The notes under the pieces: model-generated
The model's database searches: none
What the model was told of the DNA's origin: nothing
What the model saw: only the letters and a program-made list of their open reading frames with translations
Translations under genes and position numbers: made by a program
In this document: positions 18,256-28,100 of the stretch, one piece after another
Position numbering within the stretch: position 1 is the first letter of the stretch
Layout: the number at the start of each line of letters is the position of its first letter
Assembly (NCBI RefSeq): GCF_002205845.1
Contig: NZ_NISI01000006.1
Span: 1-64,000, forward strand
Direction of reading: 5' to 3'
DNA length: 64,000 nucleotides
From: Roseateles puraquae
Lineage (GTDB): Bacteria > Pseudomonadota > Gammaproteobacteria > Burkholderiales > Burkholderiaceae_C

Positions 18256-18912
18256 ATGATCACGCTTTGCGGCATTCCGCTCTCGAACTACTACAACAAG
18301 GTCAAGCTCGCGCTGCTGGAGAAGGGCATCCCCTTCACCGAGGACTACGTCAAGACCCATTCCGACGACGAGGCCGTGCTGGCCTGCACGCCGCTGGGCA
18401 AGGTGCCTTTCATCAAGACGGCACAAGGCGCGCTGTGCGAGAGCCAGGTCATCATGGACTTCCTGGAAGCGGCCTACCCCGACACGCCGCGCCTCGTGCC
18501 TGCCGACCCCTATGCCGCCGCCAAGGTGCGCGAGCTGATCACGTATGTGGAGCTGCACCTGGAGCTGGTGGCCCGCGAGCTCTATGCCGAGGCCTTCTTC
18601 GGCGGGAAGGTCAGCGACGGCACCAAGCAGCGCGTGGCCCGCGTGCTGCCGGCCAACATCGCAGCGTTCAAGCGCCTGGCGAAGTTTGGCCCCTACGTCG
18701 CGGGCGACCAGTTCACGATGGCCGACTGCGCGGCCTGGGTCAGCCTGCCGCTGGTGGCCCAGGCGACCAAGATCGTGCTCGGCGAAGACTTGCTCGCCGC
18801 AGGTGGCGTCGACTGGAAGTCCTACGCCAAGATGATCGGCGAACGACCGCATGCCCAGAAGGTGGCGGCCGACCGGAAGGCCGACCAGGAGCGCGTGTTC
18901 GGCCGCAGCTGA
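18256..18912 (+). CDS. Glutathione S-transferase family protein
   Basis: 218 residues. An N-terminal thioredoxin-like glutathione-binding domain (ITLCGIPLSNYYNKVKLALLEKGI; cis-Pro region GKVPFIKT; ESQVIMDFLE) is followed by an all-helical C-terminal domain with the N-capping motif FTMADCAAW. A good ribosome-binding site (AAGGAGA, 18243-18249) supports ATG 18256. A TAGACT -10-like element lies near 18225. The substrate is unknown. Confidence 0.9.
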   Translation: MITLCGIPLSNYYNKVKLALLEKGIPFTEDYVKTHSDDEAVLACTPLGKVPFIKTAQGALCESQVIMDFLEAAYPDTPRLVPADPYAAAKVRELITYVELHLELVARELYAEAFFGGKVSDGTKQRVARVLPANIAAFKRLAKFGPYVAGDQFTMADCAAWVSLPLVAQATKIVLGEDLLAAGGVDWKSYAKMIGERPHAQKVAADRKADQERVFGRS

Positions 18913-18946
18913 CGGCTGCGCCGCGCGACCCGCAGCCACCAGCACG

Positions 18947-19561
18947 TCACTCCACCGGCACCCACCATTCGTTGCGGCGGTTCCAGGGCAGGGTGAACGG
19001 GTCGTTGTAGAAGGCGCTGACGAACTCTCCTGAGGGCTTCAGGCCCTGCTGTTGCACCCAGGCTTCGAGCAGCGCACGGTGGCGGCCCAGGTTGCTGTCG
19101 GTAGAGAAGCCGTCGAACCGCACCGCGGCCCGCTTCTCGCCGGGCAGCACCTCGAACTTCACCCGCGCATCGTTGGGCACCGGCAGCGTGTCCAGCGTGA
19201 ACGCGCTCGGCATCATGAAGCTGACCCGCCAGCGGCCCGCGGCCGTGGCGCTCTGCGTGACGGGCGCGGTCATCGCGATCTTCTCGCCCGCGGGCGCGGC
19301 CGCCTGGGTGACGGGGGCGGTCATCTCGATCTTGCGCTGCCCCTGGTTGCCGCCAAAGATGTAGCCGGCCAGCAGCCGAAAGCCCGCGTTGCGGGCCCCG
19401 CTGGCATCCCCCTCGACCTCGACATGGGCCACGAGCATGGGCTCGTACTGCCGCAGCTCGAAGGCGCCGTCGGACTGAAGCACCTGGTAGCGGGGTTGTT
19501 CGATCGCGTGGGCGGCAGTGGCCATGGTCAACAGCAGCAGGGACAAGAGTCGGCTCAGCAT
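18947..19561 (-). CDS. SOUL-family heme-binding protein (exported)
   Basis: 204 residues from ATG 19561. A signal peptide (about 1-20, SLLLLTMATAAHA) precedes the SOUL signature (YQVLQSDGAFELRQYEPMLV). Later parts include FRLLAGYIFGGN and two copies of an MTAPVTQ motif typical of the family. SOUL proteins bind heme or other porphyrins. It is convergent with the GST gene. Confidence 0.88.
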   Translation of the reverse strand: MLSRLLSLLLLTMATAAHAIEQPRYQVLQSDGAFELRQYEPMLVAHVEVEGDASGARNAGFRLLAGYIFGGNQGQRKIEMTAPVTQAAAPAGEKIAMTAPVTQSATAAGRWRVSFMMPSAFTLDTLPVPNDARVKFEVLPGEKRAAVRFDGFSTDSNLGRHRALLEAWVQQQGLKPSGEFVSAFYNDPFTLPWNRRNEWWVPVE

Positions 19562-19634
19562 GGGGCAAGCCTCCAAGACGGCAGCAGCCGCCAACGCGTT
19601 GGCGTGGCGGCTGCCTGGTGGGTTGATGGCGTGA

Positions 19635-20087
19635 TTACTTCGGGATCACGACGGTGTCGATGACGTGGATGACGCCGTTGTCGGCGGCGATGTCGGTCGC
19701 CGTGACCTTGGCGTTGTCCACCATCACGCCGCCCGAGGTTGACACGGTCAGCTCGCTGCCCTGCACGGTCTTGACCTTGCCGGCCTTCACGTCCTTGGCC
19801 ATGACCTTGCCCGGCACGACGTGGTAGGTCAGCACGGCGGTGAGCTTGGCCTTGTCCTTCAGCAGCGCGTCCAGGTCAGCCTTGGGGATCTTGGCGAAGG
19901 CCGCATCGGTCGGCGCGAACACCGTGAACGGGCCCGGGCCCTTGAGCGTGTCCACCAAGCCGGCGGCCTGCAGCGCGGTAGCGAGGGTCTTGAAGTTGCC
20001 GGCAGCGACGGCGGTGTCGACGATGTCCTTGGCCTGGGCACCGGCAGCGGCCAGAGCGAAGGCGGCGAGAGCGATGAACTTCTTCAT
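19635..20087 (-). CDS. Exported single-domain fasciclin (FAS1) protein
   Basis: 150 residues. A signal peptide ([19 protein letters not shown]) is followed by one FAS1 domain with the two conserved boxes ([14 protein letters not shown] and the ending [10 protein letters not shown], with TYHVVPGKV between). FAS1 proteins act as secreted adhesion or matrix proteins. The start is ATG 20087. It lies downstream of the multi-domain fasciclin gene on the same strand, 67 bp apart. Confidence 0.93.
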   Translation of the reverse strand: MKKFIALAAFALAAAGAQAKDIVDTAVAAGNFKTLATALQAAGLVDTLKGPGPFTVFAPTDAAFAKIPKADLDALLKDKAKLTAVLTYHVVPGKVMAKDVKAGKVKTVQGSELTVSTSGGVMVDNAKVTATDIAADNGVIHVIDTVVIPK

Positions 20088-20154
20088 GGATTGAGCTTTC
20101 AAGGGAGGGAGGGAAGGAAACGGGACGACCGTGACCGGCCGTCCCGGGCGGAGA

Positions 20155-21951
20155 TCAGGGACGCGGCAGGATCACCTTGTCGATGACGTGGATGACGCCG
20201 TTGCTGGTCAGCACGTCGGTGGTGGTGATGTTGGCGCGGCGGGCGCGCTGGTCGGTGATGGCCAGGCTCGCGTTGATGCTGAAGCTGTCACCCTGCAGCG
20301 TGGTGATGGGTGTGTTCAGCGGCACATCGGCCTTGAGCACCAGGCCGGGCACCACGTGGTAGGTCAGCACCTGGGTGAGCAGCGTCTTGTTGGCCAGCAG
20401 GTCAGCCTTGCTGACGCCCAGCTCGGTCAGCAGCGCGGCGAAGGCGTCGTTGGTCGGCGCAAAGACGGTGAGCGGGCCGGGCGCGGCAAGGGCGTCCTGC
20501 AGGCCGGCGGCCACGACGGCCTCCACCAGGATGCTGAACTGCGGCAGCGACTGGGCCGTCTGCACGATGTTCTGGTTGGCCGGCAGCAGCACCTTGTCCA
20601 GCGAGTGGATGACGCCGTTCTTCACGCGCAGGTCGGTGAAGCCAATCGTGGCGCGGCGGTTGCGACCGTCAGTCACGACCAGGCTGCTGCCCGAGGTGTC
20701 GATCTTGAAGATGCCACCCGCCAGCGGCGTGATGGCCTTGCCCACCGGCACCTGGGTGCTCAGCACCTGGTTGCCCAGCACGTGGTACTGCAGCACGGCG
20801 GTCAGCAGCGGCTTGTTGGCCAGCAACTGGTCCTTGGTGACGCCGAGCTCGGTCAGCAGGGCCGCGAAGGCGGTGTTGGTCGGAGCGAACACCGTCAGCG
20901 GGCCGGCGCCAGACAGTGCATCCTGCAGGTTGGCCGCCACGACGGCCTCGACCAGGATGCTGAACTGCGGCATGGCCTGCATCTGCTGCACCAGGGTGCG
21001 CTGGCTCGGCAGGGTGATGTCGCTCGGCAGGATGACCTTGTCGATGGTGTGGACGACGCCATTGCTCGTCAGCACGTCGGTGCCGGTGATGGCGGCCTTG
21101 CGCCCGAGGCGGTCGGTGATGGCCAGGCTGGCATCGACCGTGAAGCTCTGGCCTTCCACCGTCGTGACGGCAGAGCCCACCGGCACGTCAGCCTTGAGCA
21201 CGCGGCCCGGCACGACGTGGTAGGTGAGGATCTTGGTCAGCAGCGCGGTGTCGGCGAACAGCGCGGCCTTGCTGACGCCCAGCTCGGTCAGCGCGGCGCT
21301 GAAGGCGGCATTCGTCGGCGCGAACACCGTGAACGGGCCTGTGCCCGACAGCGTGCCCTGCAGGTTGGCGGCCACCACGGCTTCCACCAGCGTGCTGAAC
21401 GCCGGCACGGCCTGCGCGGTCTGCACGATGTTCAGGTTGGCCGGCAGCAGCACCTTGTCGATGGCGTGCAGCACACCGTTGCTGGCCATCACGTCGGTCT
21501 GCGTGATGGTGGCCGTGCGGTTGCGGCCGTCGGTGACGACCAGGGCGCTGCCCTGGAGGTCGACCTTGAAAAAGCCGCCCCCCACGGGCGTGATCGCCTT
21601 GCCCAGCGGCACCGCCGCCTTGGGCACGGCGCCGGCCACGACGTGGTACTGCAGCACCGTGCGCAGCAGCGTCTTGTCGGCCAGCAGCTGGGCCTTGGTG
21701 ATGTTCAGCTCGGTCAGCAGGGCCGCGAAGGCGGCATCGGTCGGCGCGAACACGGTGTAGGGCCCCGGGCCGGTCAGGGTGCCGGTGAGGTCGCCCGCCT
21801 CGATGGCCTCGGCCAGGATGCTGAAGCGGGCGTCACCTCGCGCCAGGTCCACGAAGTTGGGCGTGGTGTTGTCACTGCCGCCGCCGCAGGCCGCGAGGCC
21901 GGACAGCAGGCTGGCCATGAACAGGCCTTTGAACCAGTTGAACAGTCGCAT
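20155..21951 (-). CDS. Four-domain fasciclin lipoprotein
   Basis: 598 residues from ATG 21951, supported by AGGAGA about 8 nt upstream. The lipoprotein signal ([11 protein letters not shown]) predicts lipid attachment at the cysteine. Four FAS1 domains follow at about residues 33-165, 168-300, 310-443 and 447-590. Domains 1 and 3 share LVVTDGRNR and GKAITP motifs. Domains 2 and 4 share DVLTSNGV and ASLAITD motifs, indicating duplication of a two-domain unit. Likely a surface or periplasmic adhesion protein. Confidence 0.93.
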   Translation of the reverse strand: MRLFNWFKGLFMASLLSGLAACGGGSDNTTPNFVDLARGDARFSILAEAIEAGDLTGTLTGPGPYTVFAPTDAAFAALLTELNITKAQLLADKTLLRTVLQYHVVAGAVPKAAVPLGKAITPVGGGFFKVDLQGSALVVTDGRNRTATITQTDVMASNGVLHAIDKVLLPANLNIVQTAQAVPAFSTLVEAVVAANLQGTLSGTGPFTVFAPTNAAFSAALTELGVSKAALFADTALLTKILTYHVVPGRVLKADVPVGSAVTTVEGQSFTVDASLAITDRLGRKAAITGTDVLTSNGVVHTIDKVILPSDITLPSQRTLVQQMQAMPQFSILVEAVVAANLQDALSGAGPLTVFAPTNTAFAALLTELGVTKDQLLANKPLLTAVLQYHVLGNQVLSTQVPVGKAITPLAGGIFKIDTSGSSLVVTDGRNRRATIGFTDLRVKNGVIHSLDKVLLPANQNIVQTAQSLPQFSILVEAVVAAGLQDALAAPGPLTVFAPTNDAFAALLTELGVSKADLLANKTLLTQVLTYHVVPGLVLKADVPLNTPITTLQGDSFSINASLAITDQRARRANITTTDVLTSNGVIHVIDKVILPRP

Positions 21952-22054
21952 CGGAGTCTCCTGATGTGATGCAGGGGTGAGTGAAGCCGCGGCGCCACTA
22001 ATGGCACCGTGCGTGGGTTGAATTTCGATCAACGGGGCCGCGGGCCCGCCGGGG

Positions 22055-22915
22055 TCAGGCGTCGACGCAGGGCGGCAGCAGCGCCTCCGTCAAGCGGTGC
22101 AGCACGCCATTGCTGCAGGGCTGATCGCTGCCACGCGAGAGCGGCAGGCTCAGGTCACCGCTGCGCAGCAGACCCAGGGCTTCCAGGCTCAAGGCGCCGT
22201 CGCCCAAGGTGCGCAGCTGGCCCGACCAGGGCAGCTCACTGCTGGCCCAGCGGCCGGGCACGATGTGATGGAGCAGCAACGCGCGCAGCCGCTCGGTGTC
22301 CTGCCAGAACGCGGCCGGGCTGAGGCCCAGGCGCGCGGCCGCCCGGTCCAGGCCGGCGTCGCTGGGCGCGATCAGCGTGAATGGCCCGCCCGAAGCGAGC
22401 AGGTGATGCAGGCCGCAGCGCTCCAGGGCACCCGCGAGGCGCGCGAGGCCGGGGTCGCAGGACACGCGCTGCCACAGGGTCTGGGTCGACGCGCTCAACG
22501 GCCGGTCGATCGCCTGCACGCGCAGCTGGCGCCGCATTTGCGCACGCCCCAGCAGCCGCACGGCCTGGCCTTCGGCATCCACCCAGCCCGGGCCCTGTTC
22601 GGCGCGGCGCAGCAGGCTGCCGTTGAGCAGCGGCAGCAGGCCGTCTTCCTGGGGCGAGGCCAGCGTGAGGTGCCCGAGCATCCAGCGCTGCAGGGCTTCG
22701 GGCGACATCTCGGCGGGCTGCAAGCCGGCGGCGCTCAGCGCCTCATCGGTCGGCGCGAGCAGCGTGGTGCCGAAAGGCGCCTGCAGCAGCGCTCCCAGGT
22801 CAGCCTGGCGCATGGCGGCATCCAGCCAGCTGCAGCTGGGCGGCGGCGCCGAGGGCGATGGCGGCATCAGCGACAGCTGCCAGGTCGGCAGCCACGACTT
22901 CCAGGCGTTCAGCAT
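22055..22915 (-). CDS. Divergent two-domain fasciclin-like protein without signal peptide
   Basis: 286 residues. Two degenerate FAS1 domains are visible: TTLLAPTDEALSAAGL in the first, and FTLIAPSDAGLDRAA, LLHHIVPGRW and NGVLHRLTEALLPP in the second. No export signal is seen at the N-terminus (MLNAWKSWLPTWQL), so it may be cytoplasmic or use an unusual start. It is divergent from the TetR gene, with the palindrome at 22949-22970 between them, which probably controls it. Confidence 0.75.
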   Translation of the reverse strand: MLNAWKSWLPTWQLSLMPPSPSAPPPSCSWLDAAMRQADLGALLQAPFGTTLLAPTDEALSAAGLQPAEMSPEALQRWMLGHLTLASPQEDGLLPLLNGSLLRRAEQGPGWVDAEGQAVRLLGRAQMRRQLRVQAIDRPLSASTQTLWQRVSCDPGLARLAGALERCGLHHLLASGGPFTLIAPSDAGLDRAAARLGLSPAAFWQDTERLRALLLHHIVPGRWASSELPWSGQLRTLGDGALSLEALGLLRSGDLSLPLSRGSDQPCSNGVLHRLTEALLPPCVDA

Positions 22916-22948
22916 GAGGCACCCCGTCTAAAAACTCGAATGCCTGCA

Positions 22949-22970
22949 ATGTGAACTGATCAGTTCACAT
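22949..22970. promoter_or_regulatory. Perfect 22-bp palindrome, probable TetR operator
   Basis: The half-site ATGTGAACTGA is followed directly by its exact reverse complement. It lies 34 bp upstream of the fasciclin-like start and 90 bp upstream of the divergent TetR start. A perfect palindrome in such an intergenic region is the usual form of a TetR-family operator. Confidence 0.75.
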
Positions 22971-23059
22971 AGTCAACCGTGTGGTCTATTTACTGAAACA
23001 CCTGTTTTCAAAAGGGACCATTGAGTACAGGAGATGACCGGTCCCCCTAGAATTGGCCC

Positions 23060-23668
23060 ATGTCTGCCGCCCGCCCCCGTTTCCGAGAGCAATTCCTGCA
23101 AGCCCGCGAGGACGCCATCGTTGAGTCGGTAAACCGGCTGCTGGCTGAAAAGGGCTTCGAGGCCATGACGGTGGACGAGGTGGTTGCCGACGTCGGCATT
23201 GCCAAGGCCAGCCTGTACAAGCACTTCACCTCCAAGGAAGAGCTGGCTGCAGCGGCCATGGTCAAGGTGCTGGACCGGGCGCTGGATGAACTGGCGCGCC
23301 TGCGCGGCCTTGAGCTGAATGCGCTGGGCCGGCTGCAGGCGGTGGCCCGCTGGGCCTACGAGCAGCAGATTGCCGGCCAGATGCCCGCCCTGCCCTCGCA
23401 GAACTCCACGCTGCGGGCGGCGCTCGTGGGCGACAAGGCCTACATGGACCGGCTGGTGCAGCTGTCCGACGAACTGGGCGGCTGGATCCTGGAGGCGCAG
23501 GGCCAGGGTCATCTGAATGCGGCCCTGCCGCCGGAGCTGGTGCTCTACACCCTCTTCGCCCGCGCCTGCGACCCGGTGCTGGGCGTGCTGCGCGCCAGCG
23601 GCGCCCACAGCGATGCACAGATCGTGGACTGGCTGGTCACCACCTGCTTCAAGGGTCTGGCGGGCTGA
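23060..23668 (+). CDS. TetR/AcrR-family transcriptional regulator
   Basis: 202 residues. The N-terminal helix-turn-helix is canonical ([41 protein letters not shown], read in parts). The C-terminal ligand-binding domain is helical. TAGAAT at 23048-23053 lies only 6 bp before ATG 23060, so a leaderless transcript is likely. It probably binds the nearby palindrome and represses itself and the divergent fasciclin-like gene; this is inference from layout. Confidence 0.9.
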   Translation: MSAARPRFREQFLQAREDAIVESVNRLLAEKGFEAMTVDEVVADVGIAKASLYKHFTSKEELAAAAMVKVLDRALDELARLRGLELNALGRLQAVARWAYEQQIAGQMPALPSQNSTLRAALVGDKAYMDRLVQLSDELGGWILEAQGQGHLNAALPPELVLYTLFARACDPVLGVLRASGAHSDAQIVDWLVTTCFKGLAG

Positions 23669-23702
23669 GAGCCCTGCCGACACCCCTCCTAGAATTCGGG
23701 GC

Positions 23703-24392
23703 ATGGCCGCCCCTGATTACCGCATCGCCCCCAGCCTCCTGTCCGCCGATTTCGCCCGCCTGGGCGAGGAGGTCCGCAACGTTCTCGCGGCCGGCGCCGA
23801 CTGGATCCACTTCGACGTGATGGACAACCATTACGTGCCCAACCTGACCTTCGGACCGATGGTCTGCGAGGCGCTGCGCAAGCATGCCGTCAAGCCCGAC
23901 GGCAGCCCTGCCGTCATCGACGTGCACCTGATGGTGCAGCCGGTCGACTCGCTGGCGCAGGCGTTCTGCCGCGCGGGCGCCGATGTGGTGACCTTCCACC
24001 CCGAAGCCAGTGCACACGTGGATCGCACGCTGCAACTGATCAAGGCCGAAGGCAAGCAGGCTGGCCTGGTGTTCAACCCGGCCACGCCGTTGGACGTGCT
24101 GGAGTGGGTGATCGACAAGGTCGACGTCGTGCTGCTGATGAGCGTGAACCCCGGCTTCGGCGGCCAGAGCTTCATTCCCAGCGCCCTGGCCAAGCTGAAG
24201 AAGGCGCGCGAGATCATCAGCGCCAGTGGCCGCGACATCCGCCTGGAGATCGACGGCGGCGTGAAGGTGGACAACATCCGCGAGATCGCCGCTGCGGGCG
24301 CCGACACCTTCGTGGCCGGCTCCGCCATCTTCGGCAAGCCCGACTACCGCGCCGTCATTGACGCCATGCGTGCCGAATTGGCGACACTGTGA
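23703..24392 (+). CDS. rpe: Ribulose-phosphate 3-epimerase
   Basis: Interconverts ribulose 5-phosphate and xylulose 5-phosphate in the pentose phosphate or Calvin pathway. 229 residues. Motifs are complete: [27 protein letters not shown], the VHLMV loop, [10 protein letters not shown] and EIDGGV with [15 protein letters not shown] at 23690-23695 sits 7 bp before ATG 23703, pointing to a leaderless mRNA. In related bacteria rpe directly precedes gph and trpE; here gph is about 10 kb away. Confidence 0.96.
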   Translation: MAAPDYRIAPSLLSADFARLGEEVRNVLAAGADWIHFDVMDNHYVPNLTFGPMVCEALRKHAVKPDGSPAVIDVHLMVQPVDSLAQAFCRAGADVVTFHPEASAHVDRTLQLIKAEGKQAGLVFNPATPLDVLEWVIDKVDVVLLMSVNPGFGGQSFIPSALAKLKKAREIISASGRDIRLEIDGGVKVDNIREIAAAGADTFVAGSAIFGKPDYRAVIDAMRAELATL

Positions 24393-24395
24393 GCC

Positions 24396-24520
24396 CCTCG
24401 TCCAAGGAGTACCTTGGCCGGCCCCCCGAGGGGGCAGCGATGCTCGCCGGATTGACCAGCAAGCACATCGCCATGACGGGCCGGCTTGGGAGCGGCCCGG
24501 CGCTCGTCCCGCGAAACTGA
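24396..24520. repeat. Intergenic hairpin-rich element
   Basis: The gap after rpe holds CCAAGG/CCTTGG and GCCCCC/GGGGGC hairpins and the segment CTTGGGAGCGGCCCGGCGC. It has the look of the dispersed intergenic repeats of Comamonadaceae and relatives, and probably ends rpe transcription. It occurs only once in this window in full form. Confidence 0.35.
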
Positions 24521-24530
24521 ACCTCTATCT

Positions 24531-25004
24531 ATGGCCGCCGTCCTGCTCGTCTGCACCGCCAACATCTGCCGCTCGCCGATGGCCGAGGCCATCTTCAAGG
24601 CCAGGCTCGGCGAGGTGTTCAAGACCGTCGCGTCGGCGGGTGTGCACGCCGACCCGCGGGGTGGCCCGGTCGACGCACGAGCCGCCGCGGCCCTGGAGCG
24701 CCACAAGTACGGCCTGGAGCGCCGCTGGCGCTCCCGCCGCGTGGACCCCGAGCAGCTCGGCCAGTACGACCTCGTGCTGGCGATGGAAGCCGAGCACGTG
24801 CAGGCCTTGCGCAAGCAGGCCGCGCCTGAGCACCAGGCCCGCATCCTGATGCTGACCGACTTCCTGCCGGAGATGGCCGGCCAGGACATCCCCGACCCCT
24901 ACTTCGGCCCGGTGGCAGGTTTTGATGCCGTCATCGGCATGATCGAGCGCGCCGCGACGCGCCTGCTGGCCGAAAGCCGCGAGGGCCGCCTGCGCCTGCG
25001 CTGA
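24531..25004 (+). CDS. Low-molecular-weight protein tyrosine phosphatase
   Basis: 157 residues. The phosphate-binding loop is at the N-terminus (VCTANICRS; catalytic C8 and R14 in the Cx5R motif). The general acid aspartate is in IPDPYFG. Such enzymes dephosphorylate tyrosine, often of exopolysaccharide kinases; no such kinase is nearby. Start ATG 24531 is where the family begins; an upstream in-frame start lies in repeat-like sequence. Confidence 0.92.
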   Translation: MAAVLLVCTANICRSPMAEAIFKARLGEVFKTVASAGVHADPRGGPVDARAAAALERHKYGLERRWRSRRVDPEQLGQYDLVLAMEAEHVQALRKQAAPEHQARILMLTDFLPEMAGQDIPDPYFGPVAGFDAVIGMIERAATRLLAESREGRLRLR

Positions 25005-25021
25005 ACCCCCGTCGCGTCGAA

Positions 25022-25125
25022 CAGGTGAACCAGCAGCCGTCGCGGAACCGGCTCCGCCGTTCCGCCAACGGCGCCCCCTTCATCTCGACAGGGGGCCGGC
25101 GCAGCCGGCAGGGGGCGGACCTGTC
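25022..25125. terminator. Long bidirectional hairpin between convergent genes
   Basis: Nested arms: ACAGGT/ACCTGT (outermost), 25049-25060 with 25098-25109 (one mismatch), and GCCCCCT (25074-25080) with AGGGGGC (25091-25097). It fills the gap between the phosphatase and the RND gene, which read toward each other. Confidence 0.55.
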
Positions 25126-28100
25126 TAGACCGCCTTGCTTTCGAAGTCTGCCACCTCGCGCATGTCCGGCCCGCTGCCGCTGAAGCGGTCCAGCGCCAGG
25201 TAGATGACCGGCGTGATGTAGAGCGTCACGGCCTGCGACAGGATGAGGCCGCCCACCACCGCCAGGCCCAGCGGCTGGCGCAACTCGGCCCCTGCCCCGA
25301 GACCGAGCGCGATCGGCAGCGCGCCCATCAAGGCCGCCAGCGTCGTCATCATGATGGGCCGGAAGCGCAGGATGCAAGCCTGCCGGATGGCCTCGGCCGG
25401 TGCCAGGCCCTGGCTGCGCTGCACGTCCAGCGCGAAGTCGATCATCATGATCGCGTTCTTCTTCACGATGCCGATCAGCATCACGATGCCGATGGTCGCG
25501 ATGATGGTCAGCTCCATGCCGAAGAGCTGCAGCGTGATCAACGCCCCCACCGCGGCCGAGGGCAGGCCGGCCAGGATGGTGATGGGGTGGATATAGCTCT
25601 CGTAGAGCACGCCCAGCAGCACATAGATGACCGCCACCGCCAGGCCGATGAGCAGCAGCTGGCCACCCTGGGAGTCCTGGAACACCGCCGCATCGCCGCC
25701 ATAGCTCGTGATGATGCTGGAGGGCAGCTTGATCTCCTGCGTGAACGCGGTGATCTGCTTGGTGGCGTCGCCCAGCGGCACGTTCGGCGCCAGGTTGAAG
25801 CTGATGGTCACCGCCTGCAGCTGCCCCTGGTGGTTGACCGCCGTGGGGCCCAGCGTGCGCTGCACGGTGGCGAAGGCGCTCAGCGGCACCTGCGCGCCGT
25901 TCTTGCCGCGCAGGTAGATCTTGTCGAAGGCCGCCTCGCTGCTGCGGTCGTCGTCACCCGCCTCCATGATGACCTGGTAGGTGTTGCTCTCGGCATAGAT
26001 GCTGGACACCTGCCGCTCACCAAAGGCGCCGTACAGCGCATTGCGCAGGTCCTGCATCTGCACGCCGAGCAGCGACGCGCGCTCGCGGTCGATGACGAGG
26101 CTGGCCTGCAGGCCGCGCATCTGGGAGTCGCTGGTCACGTCGCGGAAGCGCTCGTCGCTGCGCAGCTTCTCCTGCAGCTTCACGGCCCAGGTGTTGAGCT
26201 CGCCCGCCGACACCGATTGCAGCGTGTACTGGTAGCGGCTCTTGCTCTGCCGGCCACCCAGCTGCAGGTTCTGCACCGGCCGCAGGTAGACCTGGATGCC
26301 CGGCACCGCACGCAGCTTCTTGCGCAGGCCTTCCAGCACCTTGGGCATGGCTTCGCGGTCAGCGCGAGGCTTGAGGTTGATGAACATACGGCCCGTGTTG
26401 GTGGCGCTGCCCGAGGGCCCGCCGCCCACGGCCGAGCTCAACGCCAGCACGTTGGGGTCGTTGCGCACGATGGCCGCCACCCGGTCCTGCAGCTGCACCA
26501 TGGCCGCGAACGAGGTGTCTTCGGCCGCTTCGGTGCTGGCCTGGATCTGCCCGATGTCCTCTTCAGGGAAGAAGCCCTTGGGAATGGTGGTGTAGAACCA
26601 CACGGTGGCAACGAAGCTCAGGATGGCCACGCCCAGCACCCAGGCGCGAAAGCGCAGGGCCAGGTCCAGCGTGCGGGTGTAGGCATTCAGCGTGGCCGTG
26701 AAGCCGCGCTCGAACAGCCGGCCCAGCAGCCCGTCTTCGTGGTGTTCATCGGCCTTGAGCAGCCGGCTGCAGAGCATCGGCACGAGCGTCAGCGACACGA
26801 CGGCCGACACCAGGATGGACAGCCCCACCACCACCGCGAACTCGTGGAACAGCAGGCCGATGACGCCGGGCATGAAGAAGATGGGAATCAGCACCGCCAC
26901 CAGCGAGATCGAGATGGACAGGATGGTGAAGGCCATCTCGCGCGCGCCGCGTACCGCGGCGTCGAAGGGCTTCATGCCGTCTTCCACGTGGCGGACGATG
27001 TTCTCCAGCATCACGATGGCGTCGTCCACCACCAGGCCCACGGCCAGCGTAATGCCCAGCAGCGAGATGTTGTCCAGCGAATAGCCGAGCGCATACAGCA
27101 GCGTCAGCGCGCCGATCAGCGAGATCGGCAGCGAGGCGGTCGGGATCAGCGTGGCCACCGCACGGCGCAGGAAGATGAAGATCACCAGCACCACCAGGCC
27201 CACCGTCAGCGCCAGCGTGAAGTACACGTCGTGCAGCGACTCGCGGATGGACACCGAGCGGTCGTTGAGCGTGCGCATCTGGATGGACGCCGGCATCTGC
27301 TCGGCATACCGCGGCAGCAGGGCCTTGACCTTGTCCACCACCTGCACGGTGTTGGCATCGGGCTGGCGCTGGATGGCCAGCACGATGGAGCGCTCGCCCT
27401 GGTAGGTGGAGTAGGTCTTGCTCGTCTCGACGCTGTCCTGCACCTCGGCCACCTCGCGCAGCAGCACCGGCGCGCCATTGCGCGAGGCCACCACGATGCG
27501 GCCGAACTCGGCGGCGTTCTTCAGCTGGCGGTTGGCCTGGATGGTGAGCGTCTGGCGCGAGCCGTCGAGCACGCCCACCGGCGTGTTGGCATTTGCCGCC
27601 TTCACCGCGGCCTGCAGCTCGTCCAGCGTGATGTTGCGCTGGTTGAGCAGGTCGTTGCGCACCTTGATGCGCACGGCGTAACGCTTCTGGCCATAGATGG
27701 AGACCTGCGCCACGCCGTCGATGGTCGACAGGCCCGGTGACAGCAGGTTCTCCGCGTAGTCGTTGAGTTCGGTCAGGTCGATGGAGGGCGAGGTCAGCGC
27801 CACCAGCAGCACGGGCGCATCCGCCGGATTGACCTTGCGGTAGTTGGGCGGCGAGGTCATCTCCGCCGGCAACGAGCGCAGGCTGCGGAAGAGCGCGGCC
27901 TGCACGTCCACCGCGGCGGCGTCGATGTCGCGCGACGGGTCGAACTCCAGCGTGATGGAGGTGTTGCCCAGAGTGTTGGTCGACGAAATCGTCTGCAGGC
28001 CGGCGATGGTGGAGAACTGCTTCTCCAGCGGCAGCGCCACCGACGACGCCATCGTCTCGGGCGACGCGCCCGGCAGCGAGGCGCCGACGTTGATGATGGG

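Noticed and set aside
20131-21969. Long + strand reading frame of over 610 codons
   Set aside because: Antisense to the four-domain fasciclin gene; its internal repeats only mirror the FAS1 repeats.
25587-27740. Long + strand reading frame of over 710 codons
   Set aside because: Antisense to the RND transporter, which has full family motifs.
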